This document shows positions 1 through 6,024 of a stretch of 6,216 nt of DNA, in pieces (positions within the stretch are counted from its first letter, which is position 1; every line of letters starts with the position of its first letter). Position numbers and translations under genes: made by a program. A model generated the notes under the pieces. It did no database searches and was not told where the DNA came from. It saw only the letters and a program-made list of their open reading frames with translations. This DNA comes from Planctomycetota bacterium (lineage in GTDB: Bacteria; Planctomycetota; Phycisphaerae; Phycisphaerales; UBA1924). Location: contig JAEYVB010000423.1 of the NCBI GenBank assembly GCA_023429345.1, forward strand, positions 1 through 6,216, in the 5' to 3' direction.

Positions 1-884
1 ATGTAGCCATCCCCCGGCTCGGCCCAGTTCTCCTCTTCGAAGTTCATGGGGGTGGCCTCGCGGATCATCCCGACGCGGGTGTTCTCGAAGGCGTGGCGGC
101 CGATGAGGTAGTTGCTGAGGAGGCCAAAGAGGAAGACGCCGCCGCAGAGCACGATGGTCATGACCTGCCCGAGGCGCGTGGAGATAGCGGTCGCGACCGC
201 CGTGAGGACGAGGAGGGCGAGGGTGAGGCCGATGCAGGCGAAGGTGATCTGGCCCTTGAAGTCGGTGGTGATGGGCTGCCATTCCCACTTCTTGCCGACC
301 AGCAGGACGAAGATGTAGGCCAGGACCATCGCGGGGGCGATCAGGACCATGGCCGTCTGCGTGAAGTACCAGCCGTAGAAGAAGTTACACCAGACGGCGA
401 CGCCGAAGGACAGGAGGATGGCGACGGTAGTGAAGATCCAGACGGGGCCATCCAGGGTGTCGGCGGCGGTGCTCATGACGCCGTGACGCAGGCCCATCAT
501 CAGGAACAGGAGCATGGGGATGACGGCGAGAATCATGGCCCCGGCGACGCCGAGGTACTTGCCGAGGATGACCGTGGGGCGGGCGACGGGCTTGCTGACC
601 ACGGTGAGGACGGTCTTGTTCTCGATCTCGCGGGAGACGACGGCGGTGGCGATGAAGGCGGCGAGGATGACGCCGCAGACGAAAACCGTCGCTAAGCCGA
701 TGTCCAGCAACATCTTGTTGTCGCCGGAGACCTCGGCGGAATCGCTGTAGCCGAGGGAGAAACCGGCCGTCCAGGTGTTGAAAAGCTGGAAGAGGCCGCA
801 GAGGGCGACGATCACGAAGAAGATGGGCTGGCGGATCGCCTCGATGAAGGTATTGCGGGCGATGGTCGAGAGCTGAACGGGCAT
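1..884 (-). CDS. ABC-2 type transporter permease, C-terminus missing (runs off left edge)
   Basis: Reading leftward from an ATG at 884–882 there is an open frame of 294 codons with no stop before the window edge, so the gene is partial. The product is very hydrophobic, with about seven predicted membrane segments: roughly residues 20–36, 62–82, 112–131, 148–166, 175–197, 211–234 and 241–261. The stretch after the second segment reads SREIENKTVLTVVSKPVARP then TVILGKYLG (residues 84–112). This is the hallmark cytoplasmic loop of ABC-2/NosY-like permeases, where a 'REIE.gT...lskPvsR...ilGKylg' pattern is typical. Such proteins pair with a cytoplasmic ATPase and export an unknown substrate. No in-frame ATG lies upstream of 884, and only a weak GGAT ribosome-binding match precedes the start. 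The gene is divergent from the SPFH operon. Its codons mostly end in C, unlike the G-ending codons of the plus-strand genes. The family is confident; the substrate is unknown. Confidence 0.9.
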   Translation of the reverse strand, partial: MPVQLSTIARNTFIEAIRQPIFFVIVALCGLFQLFNTWTAGFSLGYSDSAEVSGDNKMLLDIGLATVFVCGVILAAFIATAVVSREIENKTVLTVVSKPVARPTVILGKYLGVAGAMILAVIPMLLFLMMGLRHGVMSTAADTLDGPVWIFTTVAILLSFGVAVWCNFFYGWYFTQTAMVLIAPAMVLAYIFVLLVGKKWEWQPITTDFKGQITFACIGLTLALLVLTAVATAISTRLGQVMTIVLCGGVFLFGLLSNYLIGRHAFENTRVGMIREATPMNFEEENWAEPGDGY

Positions 885-902
885 CGAGGGATCCAGCGTA
901 CG

Positions 903-955
903 GGGGGAGCGTCTTCTACGCGCAGGAGACGGCGGTGTTCGCCCGGGGGAGCGTC
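903..955. repeat. 11-base direct repeat (two copies)
   Basis: GGGGGAGCGTC occurs at 903–913 and again at 945–955, a spacing of 42 bases or about four helical turns. Both copies lie in the presumed 5' leader of the minus-strand permease. This could be a pair of protein-binding sites. G-rich repeats do arise by chance in this composition, so confidence in function is low, though the repeat itself is exact. Confidence 0.35.
910..931. repeat. Imperfect 22-base palindrome upstream of the permease start
   Basis: The left half is CGTCTTCTACG and the right half CGCAGGAGACG. They are complementary at 9 of 11 positions; one of the two mismatches becomes a G·U pair in plus-strand RNA. The palindrome sits 26–47 bases upstream of the permease ATG, so it could be an operator for a dimeric regulator or a hairpin in the permease mRNA leader. 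Its left edge overlaps the first copy of the 11-base direct repeat. Function is inferred only. Confidence 0.35.
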
Positions 956-1014
956 GGGACGGGCGGGCGGCGCGGGAAGAGAAACGATCCCACGTTTTTG
1001 TGCCCGGGGCGACG

Positions 1015-1043
1015 AACATACGCCCCAGCGACCCGTAGTTCAA
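1015..1043 (-). promoter_or_regulatory. Candidate sigma-70-type promoter for the permease
   Basis: On the minus strand TTGAAC (plus 1043–1038) is followed after exactly 17 bases by TATGTT (plus 1020–1015). Each hexamer matches the bacterial consensus at 4 of 6 positions. Transcription would start near 1008 and give a leader of about 125 bases before the permease ATG at 884. It lies in a locally AT-richer spot of an otherwise GC-rich region. Consensus use in this lineage is not known from the window, so this is tentative. Confidence 0.35.
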
Positions 1044-1055
1044 CGTGCTGCGGGT

Positions 1056-1080
1056 GCCCGGGGTTCGTCCCGGGCTTCTT
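1056..1080 (+). terminator. Rho-independent terminator-like hairpin
   Basis: GCCCGGG (1056–1062) and CCCGGGC (1069–1075) are perfect complements. A further G·U pair closes a TTCG tetraloop, and the stem is followed at once by TTCTTT. This is the layout of an intrinsic terminator acting on plus-strand transcription. No annotated plus-strand gene lies upstream, so it may end a small unannotated RNA, or stop antisense transcription coming from the permease side before it enters the SPFH operon. On the minus strand no T-run follows the stem, so it should act in one direction only. Confidence 0.5.
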
Positions 1081-1110
1081 TCGCCCGCGGCGGAATCGGC
1101 ATTCCCTTCT

Positions 1111-1155
1111 CCCGGGTTCCTGGGCCGGGCGTGAACCGCCCGACGGCGGCCCGGG
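1111..1155. repeat. Cluster of GC-rich inverted repeats
   Basis: CGGGCG (1126–1131) and CGCCCG (1137–1142) form a perfect stem around the loop TGAAC. Outside it GGGCCG (1122–1127) can pair with CGGCCC (1147–1152), and CCCGGG at 1111–1116 and 1150–1155 is self-complementary. No T-run follows, so it is not an obvious terminator. In sequence this rich in G and C such pairings are common, and I assign no function. Confidence 0.25.
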
Positions 1156-1178
1156 TAAGACCGGGACACATTCGCGGG

Positions 1179-1211
1179 CGGGTGGACACTCCCACCCGGA
1201 CGCGCCAGAAT
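1179..1211 (+). promoter_or_regulatory. Candidate promoter of the SPFH operon with an overlapping dyad
   Basis: TGGACA (1183–1188; 5 of 6 to the -35 consensus) is followed after 17 bases by CAGAAT (1206–1211; 4 of 6 to the -10 consensus). Transcription would start near 1218, about 113 bases before the first ATG. A perfect inverted repeat, CGGGTGG (1179–1185) with CCACCCG (1192–1198), covers the -35 box, which suits a repressor operator. GGACAC also occurs twice, at 1164–1169 and 1184–1189, 20 bases apart. All of this is inference from sequence. Confidence 0.4.
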
Positions 1212-1225
1212 ACGCCCCATTAAAT

Positions 1226-1296
1226 CCGGGGGCTTCGGTTGGGGGGTTATTCGGCGACGTGGGCCCAGCGGGGCCCACCGAAGCGATCCATCCCGG
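1226..1296 (+). promoter_or_regulatory. Structured 5' leader of the SPFH operon (nested hairpin)
   Basis: Three nested stems can form in the presumed leader. CCGGG (1226–1230) pairs with CCCGG (1292–1296). GCTTCGGT (1232–1239) pairs perfectly with ACCGAAGC (1277–1284). GTGGGCCC (1259–1266) pairs perfectly with GGGCCCAC (1271–1278) around an AGCG loop. The last two stems compete for bases 1277–1278. No T-run follows, so it does not look like a terminator. It may affect mRNA stability or translation. It matches no riboswitch class I recognise. Confidence 0.35.
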
Positions 1297-1330
1297 CCCG
1301 TCCTCACCGCGTGGTCGAACGAGAGTTTGC

Positions 1331-3484
1331 ATGAGAGCCGATTATCTGAGTTACGCGCGTGGCACCAGCCGCAGTCTCCTCGGGCTGGCGATCCAGTCGG
1401 CCCTGGGCCTCACCCTCTTGGTCTACGCGATCCTGGCGGGCGACCGGGCGGCGCTGACGGCGTCGATCTTCGTGCTGGCGGGGATCCCCGTCTGGCTGCT
1501 CCTGGGCATCCTGTACGATCAGCACCGCCGCGAGCGGATCGAGACGATCGAGGCCGAGAGCTTCGCCGCCTCCGACGCCGCGAGTTCGTCGGTCTTCGAG
1601 CAGAACGAGGATGTGCGGGTCGCGGCCAAGCGGCTGCGCTCGCTGTACCGCTTTGTCGTGCCTGGGGTGAGCCTGGCGGTGGGGGCGGTGCTGGTGACGC
1701 TGGGCATCCTGCGCTTCAACGCCGCGCGGACGGTGCTGGAGAACTACCGCTCGGGCTCGATGACCGAGGACATGCTGGTCCGGGTCCTGCCCGATCCCAA
1801 CAAGGGCGGGTGGGCCATCGCGATCGGCGTCGGCATCGCGTTCATCGGGTTCCTCTTCGCCCGCTACATCTCCGGGATGGCCAAGGAGAAGGTGTGGGCG
1901 AACCTGCGCGGCGGGGCCGGGTTCGCGGTGGGCGCGGCGCTCTTCGGCCTGGCGCTGGCGGTCTCGCACTTCATCGTCGAGCTCAAGGATTCGTACCGGG
2001 CGCTCCCGCTGTACCTGGGCGTGGTCTTCCCGGTGGCGCTGGTCGCCCTGGGTGGCGAGATCTTCCTGAACTTCCTGTTCGAGTTGTACCGCCCGCGCAA
2101 GCCGGGCGAGATGCCGCGGCCGGCGTTTGAGTCCTGGCTCCTGGGGCTCGTGGCGGCGCCGGACCGGATCGCGCAGCGGGTTGGCGAGGCGCTCAACTAC
2201 CAGTTCGGCTACGACGTCTCGGGGAGCTGGTTCTACCAGCTGCTGAGCCGGGCACTGCTGCGGGTGCTGCTGCCGGTGGCGATCGTGGTGCTGTGGGGCA
2301 TGTCGGCGCTGGTGGTGATCCGCCCGCACGAGCGGGGCATGGTGCTGCGGTTCGGGGACTATCGCCGGGAGATCGGGCCCGGGCTGCACCTGAAGATGCC
2401 GTGGCCGATCGAGACGGTCGAGGTGCCGCAGTACGTCCGGCGCAACGCCCAGGGGCGGGTCGAGTTCGCCAGCCGGACGGTGACGGGCGTCCGCTCGATC
2501 GATGTGGGGACTCCGCCGCCGCCGGCGGACAAGCCGATCCTGTGGGGGAACGACCACGCGACGGAGGAAGTGTTCTTCCTCGTGCAGCCGGAGAAGTTCG
2601 TGCCGCTGGGCGCGCTGGCGCCGGCGGGGATCCAGCAGGAGGCGGCGACGACGCAGAGCGGCGGGGCCGACCTGGCGATGATCGCGGCGGAGGTGCCGCT
2701 GCACTACGCCGTCGACGACCTCCGGGCGTACGAGCTCCTGGCGCCGCCCGAGCTCCGGGACGACCTCCTGAAGAACATCGCGCAGCGGGCGGTGATGCAG
2801 TACCTCTCGACGCGGACGGTCGGGGACATGCTCGCCGGCTCCCGCGCGGAGCTGCAGGAGGCGGTGCGGGAGCGGGTGGAGCGGGCGTTCACCGAGGCCA
2901 ACCCGCTGAACAACGGCCGGCCGGTGGTGCGGGTGCTCTACGTGGGCATCCAGGGCGTGCACCCGCCGAAGGACACGGTGATGGCCTTCGAGCAGGTGGT
3001 CGGCGCGCAGCAGAAGTACCAGGCGCAGCTCCGCGAGGCCGAGGGCACCGCGATCAAGACGCTGACGATGGCGACGGGGAGCGTGGAGCTGGCCAACGAC
3101 ATCATCCGCGAGCTGAACAAGCTGGAATCGATGCCGGCGCTCGTCGAGGGCAGGCCCAACCCGGACCTCACGCAGCAGCAGCTGACCATCCGCTCGCTGA
3201 TCGAGCGGGCGGGGGGGCAGGCGGCGAGCATCCTGCTCCGGGCCAGCGCCGAGCGCTGGCAGAAGCACATGGGCGAGCGGGCGCGGCTGTTCGCCTACGA
3301 GGGGCAGCTCGCGACGTACAAGGCCTCCCCGGCGCTGTACCGCGCGGGCCTCTACCTGGACGCCCTGAAGGAAGCCATCGTCGATGCGCGGGTCTACATC
3401 GTCGACCCCAGCGCCAAGCTCAACATTCGGACCATCCTGGAAGACCGCGAGACCAACCTCAACGTCTTTGACAAGCAGGAATGA
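1331..3484 (+). CDS. HflK-like SPFH/Band 7 protein with N-terminal multispanning membrane domain
   Basis: This 717-residue protein has seven predicted membrane helices (about 16–36, 42–62, 108–127, 161–180, 195–215, 226–252, 310–330), followed by an SPFH domain starting IRPHERGMVLRFGDY (330–344) and then PGLHLKMPWPIE. The later part resembles the HflK stalk and cap: GVHPPKDTVMAFEQ (542–555), a helical region, and ATYKASPALYRAGLYLDALK (661–680). HflK is known to assemble with HflC into a membrane cage that modulates FtsH. Usual HflK has one anchor helix and about 420 residues, so the six extra helices are the unusual feature. Loops 63–107, 181–194 and 253–309 are rich in Arg and Lys, which predicts a cytoplasmic N-terminus and an SPFH domain outside the cytoplasmic membrane. 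About 45 extra residues lie inside the SPFH domain (near 393–447). The ATG at 1331 follows a weak GAGAG; the open frame further upstream is not protein-like. The stop overlaps the next start by ATGA. Confidence 0.9.
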   Translation: MRADYLSYARGTSRSLLGLAIQSALGLTLLVYAILAGDRAALTASIFVLAGIPVWLLLGILYDQHRRERIETIEAESFAASDAASSSVFEQNEDVRVAAKRLRSLYRFVVPGVSLAVGAVLVTLGILRFNAARTVLENYRSGSMTEDMLVRVLPDPNKGGWAIAIGVGIAFIGFLFARYISGMAKEKVWANLRGGAGFAVGAALFGLALAVSHFIVELKDSYRALPLYLGVVFPVALVALGGEIFLNFLFELYRPRKPGEMPRPAFESWLLGLVAAPDRIAQRVGEALNYQFGYDVSGSWFYQLLSRALLRVLLPVAIVVLWGMSALVVIRPHERGMVLRFGDYRREIGPGLHLKMPWPIETVEVPQYVRRNAQGRVEFASRTVTGVRSIDVGTPPPPADKPILWGNDHATEEVFFLVQPEKFVPLGALAPAGIQQEAATTQSGGADLAMIAAEVPLHYAVDDLRAYELLAPPELRDDLLKNIAQRAVMQYLSTRTVGDMLAGSRAELQEAVRERVERAFTEANPLNNGRPVVRVLYVGIQGVHPPKDTVMAFEQVVGAQQKYQAQLREAEGTAIKTLTMATGSVELANDIIRELNKLESMPALVEGRPNPDLTQQQLTIRSLIERAGGQAASILLRASAERWQKHMGERARLFAYEGQLATYKASPALYRAGLYLDALKEAIVDARVYIVDPSAKLNIRTILEDRETNLNVFDKQE

Positions 3485-4593
3485 CGCAGGAACCGCGGCC
3501 GCGGGGCCCTACCCCGCCGAGCCGCCCCGGGAGCACAGCAGTGCGACGCACGATCATCTTCGCAGTCACCATCATCTTCGCGGTCGCGCTCCTGGCGCGG
3601 GCCATGACGTACACCGTCCGCTTCACGGAGAAGGGCGTGCTGACCACGTTCGGCAAGGCCGGCCCGCAGGCCGTGAAGGAGGAGCCGGGGCTGAAGTTCA
3701 AGTGGCCCGACCCGGTCCAGTCGGTGACCAAGTACGACACGCGGGCGCGGTTCCTGCAGACGCGTTCCGAGACGCAGCAGACCTCCGACAGCCGCCAGCT
3801 CGTCGTCGAGGGCTTCTGCACCTGGCGGGTGAGCGACCCGCTGAAGTTCTTCCAGCGCTTCAGCAACGCCGGGGCGAGCGCCAAGGACCACTACGCCAAG
3901 GCCGAGAACGTGATCCGCGACAACCTCCGGAGCGCCCTGGGCGAGACGAGCAAGTTCCGCCTGGACCAGCTGTTCACGACCGGGCGGCAGGGCTCCCAGC
4001 TCCCGGCGCTCGAGGAGCAGATCCTGGCGACGCTCCGCGGGGCCAACCGCGAGGGCGGCAGCTTCGCCGACTACGGCATCGAGATCAACGGCGTCGGGAT
4101 TAACCGCATCCGCCTGCCCAAGGACACGACGACGGCGGTGATCGAGAGCATGAAGGCCGACCGGGCGCGGCTGGTCAAGACGCTGGAGAGCAAGGGGCAG
4201 TCGCAGGCGCAGACGATCGTCTCGACCGCCGAGAGCAACGCCAAGCGCATCGAGGAGTTCGCCAAGGCCTACGCCGCGGAGATCCGCCGCCTGGGCGACC
4301 AGGAGGCGCAGCAGTACGTGGCGCAGATGAGCGAGAGCCCGGAGTTGGCGGTGTTCCTGAAGCAGATGGAGTTCATGAAGACGGCGCTGGCCAAGCGGAT
4401 CACGTTCGTCTTCCAGACCGACCAGCCCGGCTTTGAGGCGATGAACACGCGGACGGTGAGCAGCGGGCAGCTCCCGATCCAGAAACTGATGAACAACCCC
4501 GCGGCCGCGATCACCCGCGAGCCCAACACCAGCGAGAGCCAGACGGTCCCCGCCGCCAAGGAGAACGAGCTGATCGCGGGAGGCGGCCGGTGA
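3481..4593 (+). CDS. hflC: HflC-like SPFH/Band 7 membrane protein
   Basis: This 370-residue protein has one membrane helix (about 23–42) followed by an SPFH domain. The first strands read TVRFTEKGVLTTFGKAG (45–61). DSRQLVVEGFCTWRVSDP (103–120) matches the conserved HflC segment in which a 'K/R-D/Q-L-V-V' strand leads to 'W-R-I/V-S/D-D'. GIEINGVGINRIRLPKD (199–215) is the HflC strand before the long helix. Residues 216–280 form a charged helical stalk, and SPELAVFLKQMEFMK (286–300) corresponds to the HflC cap helix. HflC is about 330 residues, so size and order fit. It probably partners the HflK-like proteins on either side. Start choice is open: ATG 3481 overlaps the previous stop, but a GTG at 3541 has a good GGGAG seven bases upstream and begins MRRTIIFAV just before the membrane helix, which would give 350 residues. 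Coupled starts at both sites are possible. Confidence 0.9.
   Translation: MTQEPRPRGPTPPSRPGSTAVRRTIIFAVTIIFAVALLARAMTYTVRFTEKGVLTTFGKAGPQAVKEEPGLKFKWPDPVQSVTKYDTRARFLQTRSETQQTSDSRQLVVEGFCTWRVSDPLKFFQRFSNAGASAKDHYAKAENVIRDNLRSALGETSKFRLDQLFTTGRQGSQLPALEEQILATLRGANREGGSFADYGIEINGVGINRIRLPKDTTTAVIESMKADRARLVKTLESKGQSQAQTIVSTAESNAKRIEEFAKAYAAEIRRLGDQEAQQYVAQMSESPELAVFLKQMEFMKTALAKRITFVFQTDQPGFEAMNTRTVSSGQLPIQKLMNNPAAAITREPNTSESQTVPAAKENELIAGGGR
3529..3533 (+). promoter_or_regulatory. Ribosome-binding site supporting an alternative start at GTG 3541
   Basis: GGGAG is followed by seven bases and then an in-frame GTG at 3541. The annotated ATG at 3481 instead has AGGA directly abutting it, which is too close to act as its own Shine-Dalgarno site. 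The first 20 residues after 3481 are Pro/Arg-rich with no domain. The internal start is therefore a serious alternative for the HflC-like protein. Confidence 0.4.
4578..4583 (+). promoter_or_regulatory. Ribosome-binding site for the third SPFH gene
   Basis: GGGAGG lies inside the last codons of the HflC-like gene and is followed by six bases before the GTG at 4590. Good spacing plus the GTGA overlap supports this non-ATG start. Confidence 0.65.
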
Positions 4594-6014
4594 GCGATCC
4601 CACACTTCCGCCCAGCGTTCCCGGGTCGCGCCCGGAGGGCCCGCACGGCCAGCGGCACGCGTCGGTGACGCTCCGCGAGGGCGCGGCGGGCGAGCACGGC
4701 CCGCAGCTGGACCCGGCGAACCAGTCGCTGGCCGAGGCGCTGAACCTGGTCTTCCGCCTGCTGCAGGTGGCGATGCTGGGGCTGTTCGTGTACTTCGCGC
4801 TCAGCGGCCTGCAGTCGATCAAGGAGAACGAGAAGGGCCTGCGGCTGATCTTCGGGAAGAAGGCGGGCGCGGACCTGCCCCCCGGGTTCCAGTTCGCGTA
4901 CCCCTACCCGGTGGGCGAGCTGGTCCGCGTCGATGTGGGCGAGCAGCGGGTGGAGCTGATGGACTCGTTCTGGCCGCGGCTGGATCCCGAGCAGAAGAAG
5001 ATGGGCCTCGGGCAGCTGGCGCAGCAGGCCTCGTGGTACGGGATCGACCCGGAGCGGGACGGCTCCCTGATCACGGGCGACCACAACCTTGCGCACACGC
5101 AGTGGCAGGTCCGGTACCAGCGGTACGACGCCGGCAACTGGGTGGAGAACGTGCTCGACAAGGAGAGCGAGCAGCGGATGGTGCAGGCGGCGGTGGAGCG
5201 CGGCGTGCTCCAGGCCGTGGCGCAGACGAACATCGAGGACCTGCTGAAGCAGAGCGCCGGCGATGAGGGCTCGATCGCGTACCGGGCCCAGGAGATTGCC
5301 CAGCAGTCCCTCGACGGCGTGAACTCCGGCCTGCGGATCGTGCAGCTGACGCTGCGGGAGCGGACGCCCCCGCTGGCGGTCTATCAGGACTTCTCGCGCG
5401 TGCAGTCGGCGGACCAGGAGGCCAGCAAGGCGCGTGACACGGCCGAATCCACTGCGCGGGATGTGCTCAACCGGATGGCCGGCGAGGCGCACCGGCACCT
5501 GATCCAGCAGATCGGCCTGTACGAGAAGGCGGTGACGCTGGGCGATGCCGCCGAGCAGGAGCGGGTGATGGCGATCATCCGCGGGCTGCTCGAGGGCGAG
5601 GCGGTCCGCGTGGGCGACGAGACGGTCGCGGGGATGTCGTCGGGACGCGTGCGCGACCTCCTGAACGCGGCGAAGAGCTACCGCACGAGCGTGGTGTCGC
5701 AGGCGCGGTCGGACCTGGCGAGCTTCAACGCCAAGCTGGCGCAGTTCCGGATCAACCCCGGCGTGGTGATCCAGCGCGACTGGGCGGACGCGATGACCAG
5801 CCTGCTCGGGCGCGAGTTCGTCGACATCTTCTGGCTCTCCCCGGGGACCCAGGAGTACACGATGACGCTGAACCGCGACCCGGCGTACGAGCGGGAGTTC
5901 CAGGAGGAGGAGAAGCGCCGGCGCCTGAAGATGGATGAGGAACGCCGCAAGCGCGAGTTCGACGAGGCCCGCTTCAAGACCAACACCGACGTACAGATCA
6001 TGTCCGGCGGCTGA
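4590..6014 (+). CDS. HflK-like SPFH/Band 7 membrane protein (second HflK-type subunit)
   Basis: This 474-residue protein starts with about 50 polar, Pro/Gly-containing residues, then one membrane helix (about 52–72). The SPFH domain opens SIKENEKGLRLIFGK (76–90), followed by PPGFQFAYPYPVGE. SLITGDHNLAHTQWQVRYQR (159–178) corresponds to the HflK 'lTgDeN.v.v...vqYr' strand pair. Helical stalk regions follow at about 265–335 and 350–385, then NPGVVIQRDWADAM and FWLSPGTQEYTM (414–425). The C-terminus (433–462) is a highly charged helix rich in Glu, Arg and Lys, likely a coiled coil. The order soluble tail, one helix, SPFH, stalk matches HflK. It is the third SPFH subunit of the operon, so two HflK-type chains accompany one HflC-type chain. 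About 30 extra residues lie inside the SPFH domain (near 128–158). The GTG start overlaps the preceding stop. The GTG at 4590 is the only start with both a good ribosome-binding site and the overlap. Confidence 0.9.
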   Translation: MSDPTLPPSVPGSRPEGPHGQRHASVTLREGAAGEHGPQLDPANQSLAEALNLVFRLLQVAMLGLFVYFALSGLQSIKENEKGLRLIFGKKAGADLPPGFQFAYPYPVGELVRVDVGEQRVELMDSFWPRLDPEQKKMGLGQLAQQASWYGIDPERDGSLITGDHNLAHTQWQVRYQRYDAGNWVENVLDKESEQRMVQAAVERGVLQAVAQTNIEDLLKQSAGDEGSIAYRAQEIAQQSLDGVNSGLRIVQLTLRERTPPLAVYQDFSRVQSADQEASKARDTAESTARDVLNRMAGEAHRHLIQQIGLYEKAVTLGDAAEQERVMAIIRGLLEGEAVRVGDETVAGMSSGRVRDLLNAAKSYRTSVVSQARSDLASFNAKLAQFRINPGVVIQRDWADAMTSLLGREFVDIFWLSPGTQEYTMTLNRDPAYEREFQEEEKRRRLKMDEERRKREFDEARFKTNTDVQIMSGG

Positions 6015-6024
6015 TTGTGGAGAG

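Larger units (their letters stand above)
1018..1219. repeat. 10-base direct repeat ATACGCCCCA, one copy at each divergent promoter
   Basis: ATACGCCCCA occurs at 1018–1027 and at 1210–1219 in the same orientation. The first copy overlaps the -10 element of the candidate permease promoter. The second starts in the -10 element of the candidate SPFH-operon promoter and reaches its predicted start site. A shared operator is possible. The identity is exact but short, and chance cannot be excluded. Confidence 0.35.
885..1330. other. Divergent intergenic region with no credible gene
   Basis: The 446 bases between two divergent starts hold no believable coding sequence. The frame of the downstream gene is open back to an ATG at 935, and a minus-strand frame spans 1332–916, but both translate to Gly/Pro/Arg-rich text with no domain character, as expected by chance in GC-rich DNA. 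The region instead holds candidate promoters for both directions, a terminator-like hairpin, several perfect or near-perfect inverted repeats and short direct repeats, listed separately. No tRNA or other RNA family was recognised. Confidence 0.75.

Noticed and set aside
93..695. Plus-strand frame with an acidic Asp/Glu/Gly-rich 200-residue product
   Set aside because: It is antisense to the permease, whose reading has coherent membrane helices and the ABC-2 loop motif. The acidic composition comes from antisense of C-ending codons.
1030..1080. tRNA-like text (GTAGTTCAA and GGTTCG)
   Set aside because: The TTCG sits in the loop of a seven-base stem that does not fit a T-arm, and no acceptor or anticodon stem can be formed.
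935..1330. N-terminal extension of the first SPFH gene back to ATG 935
   Set aside because: The added 132 residues are Gly/Pro/Arg-rich with no domain. They would run through the terminator-like hairpin and candidate promoter, and the protein has a sensible start at 1331.
916..1332. Minus-strand 138-codon frame in the intergenic region
   Set aside because: Proline/arginine-rich, low-complexity translation with no motif; most likely a chance frame in GC-rich non-coding DNA.
1304..3268. Minus-strand open frame of 654 codons opposite the first SPFH gene
   Set aside because: The translation is Arg/His/Gln-rich without domains, and it lies opposite a gene with clear SPFH motifs. It is a by-product of high GC.
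2293..3471. Plus-strand open frame of 392 codons in another phase of the first SPFH gene
   Set aside because: The translation is Gly/Ala/Arg/Pro-rich, a frame-shifted reading of the real gene.
1331..6014. Flotillin/NfeD locus or hflX–hflK–hflC locus
   Set aside because: No NfeD, HflX or FtsH sequence occurs in the window, and the stalk and cap segments resemble HflK/HflC more than flotillin.
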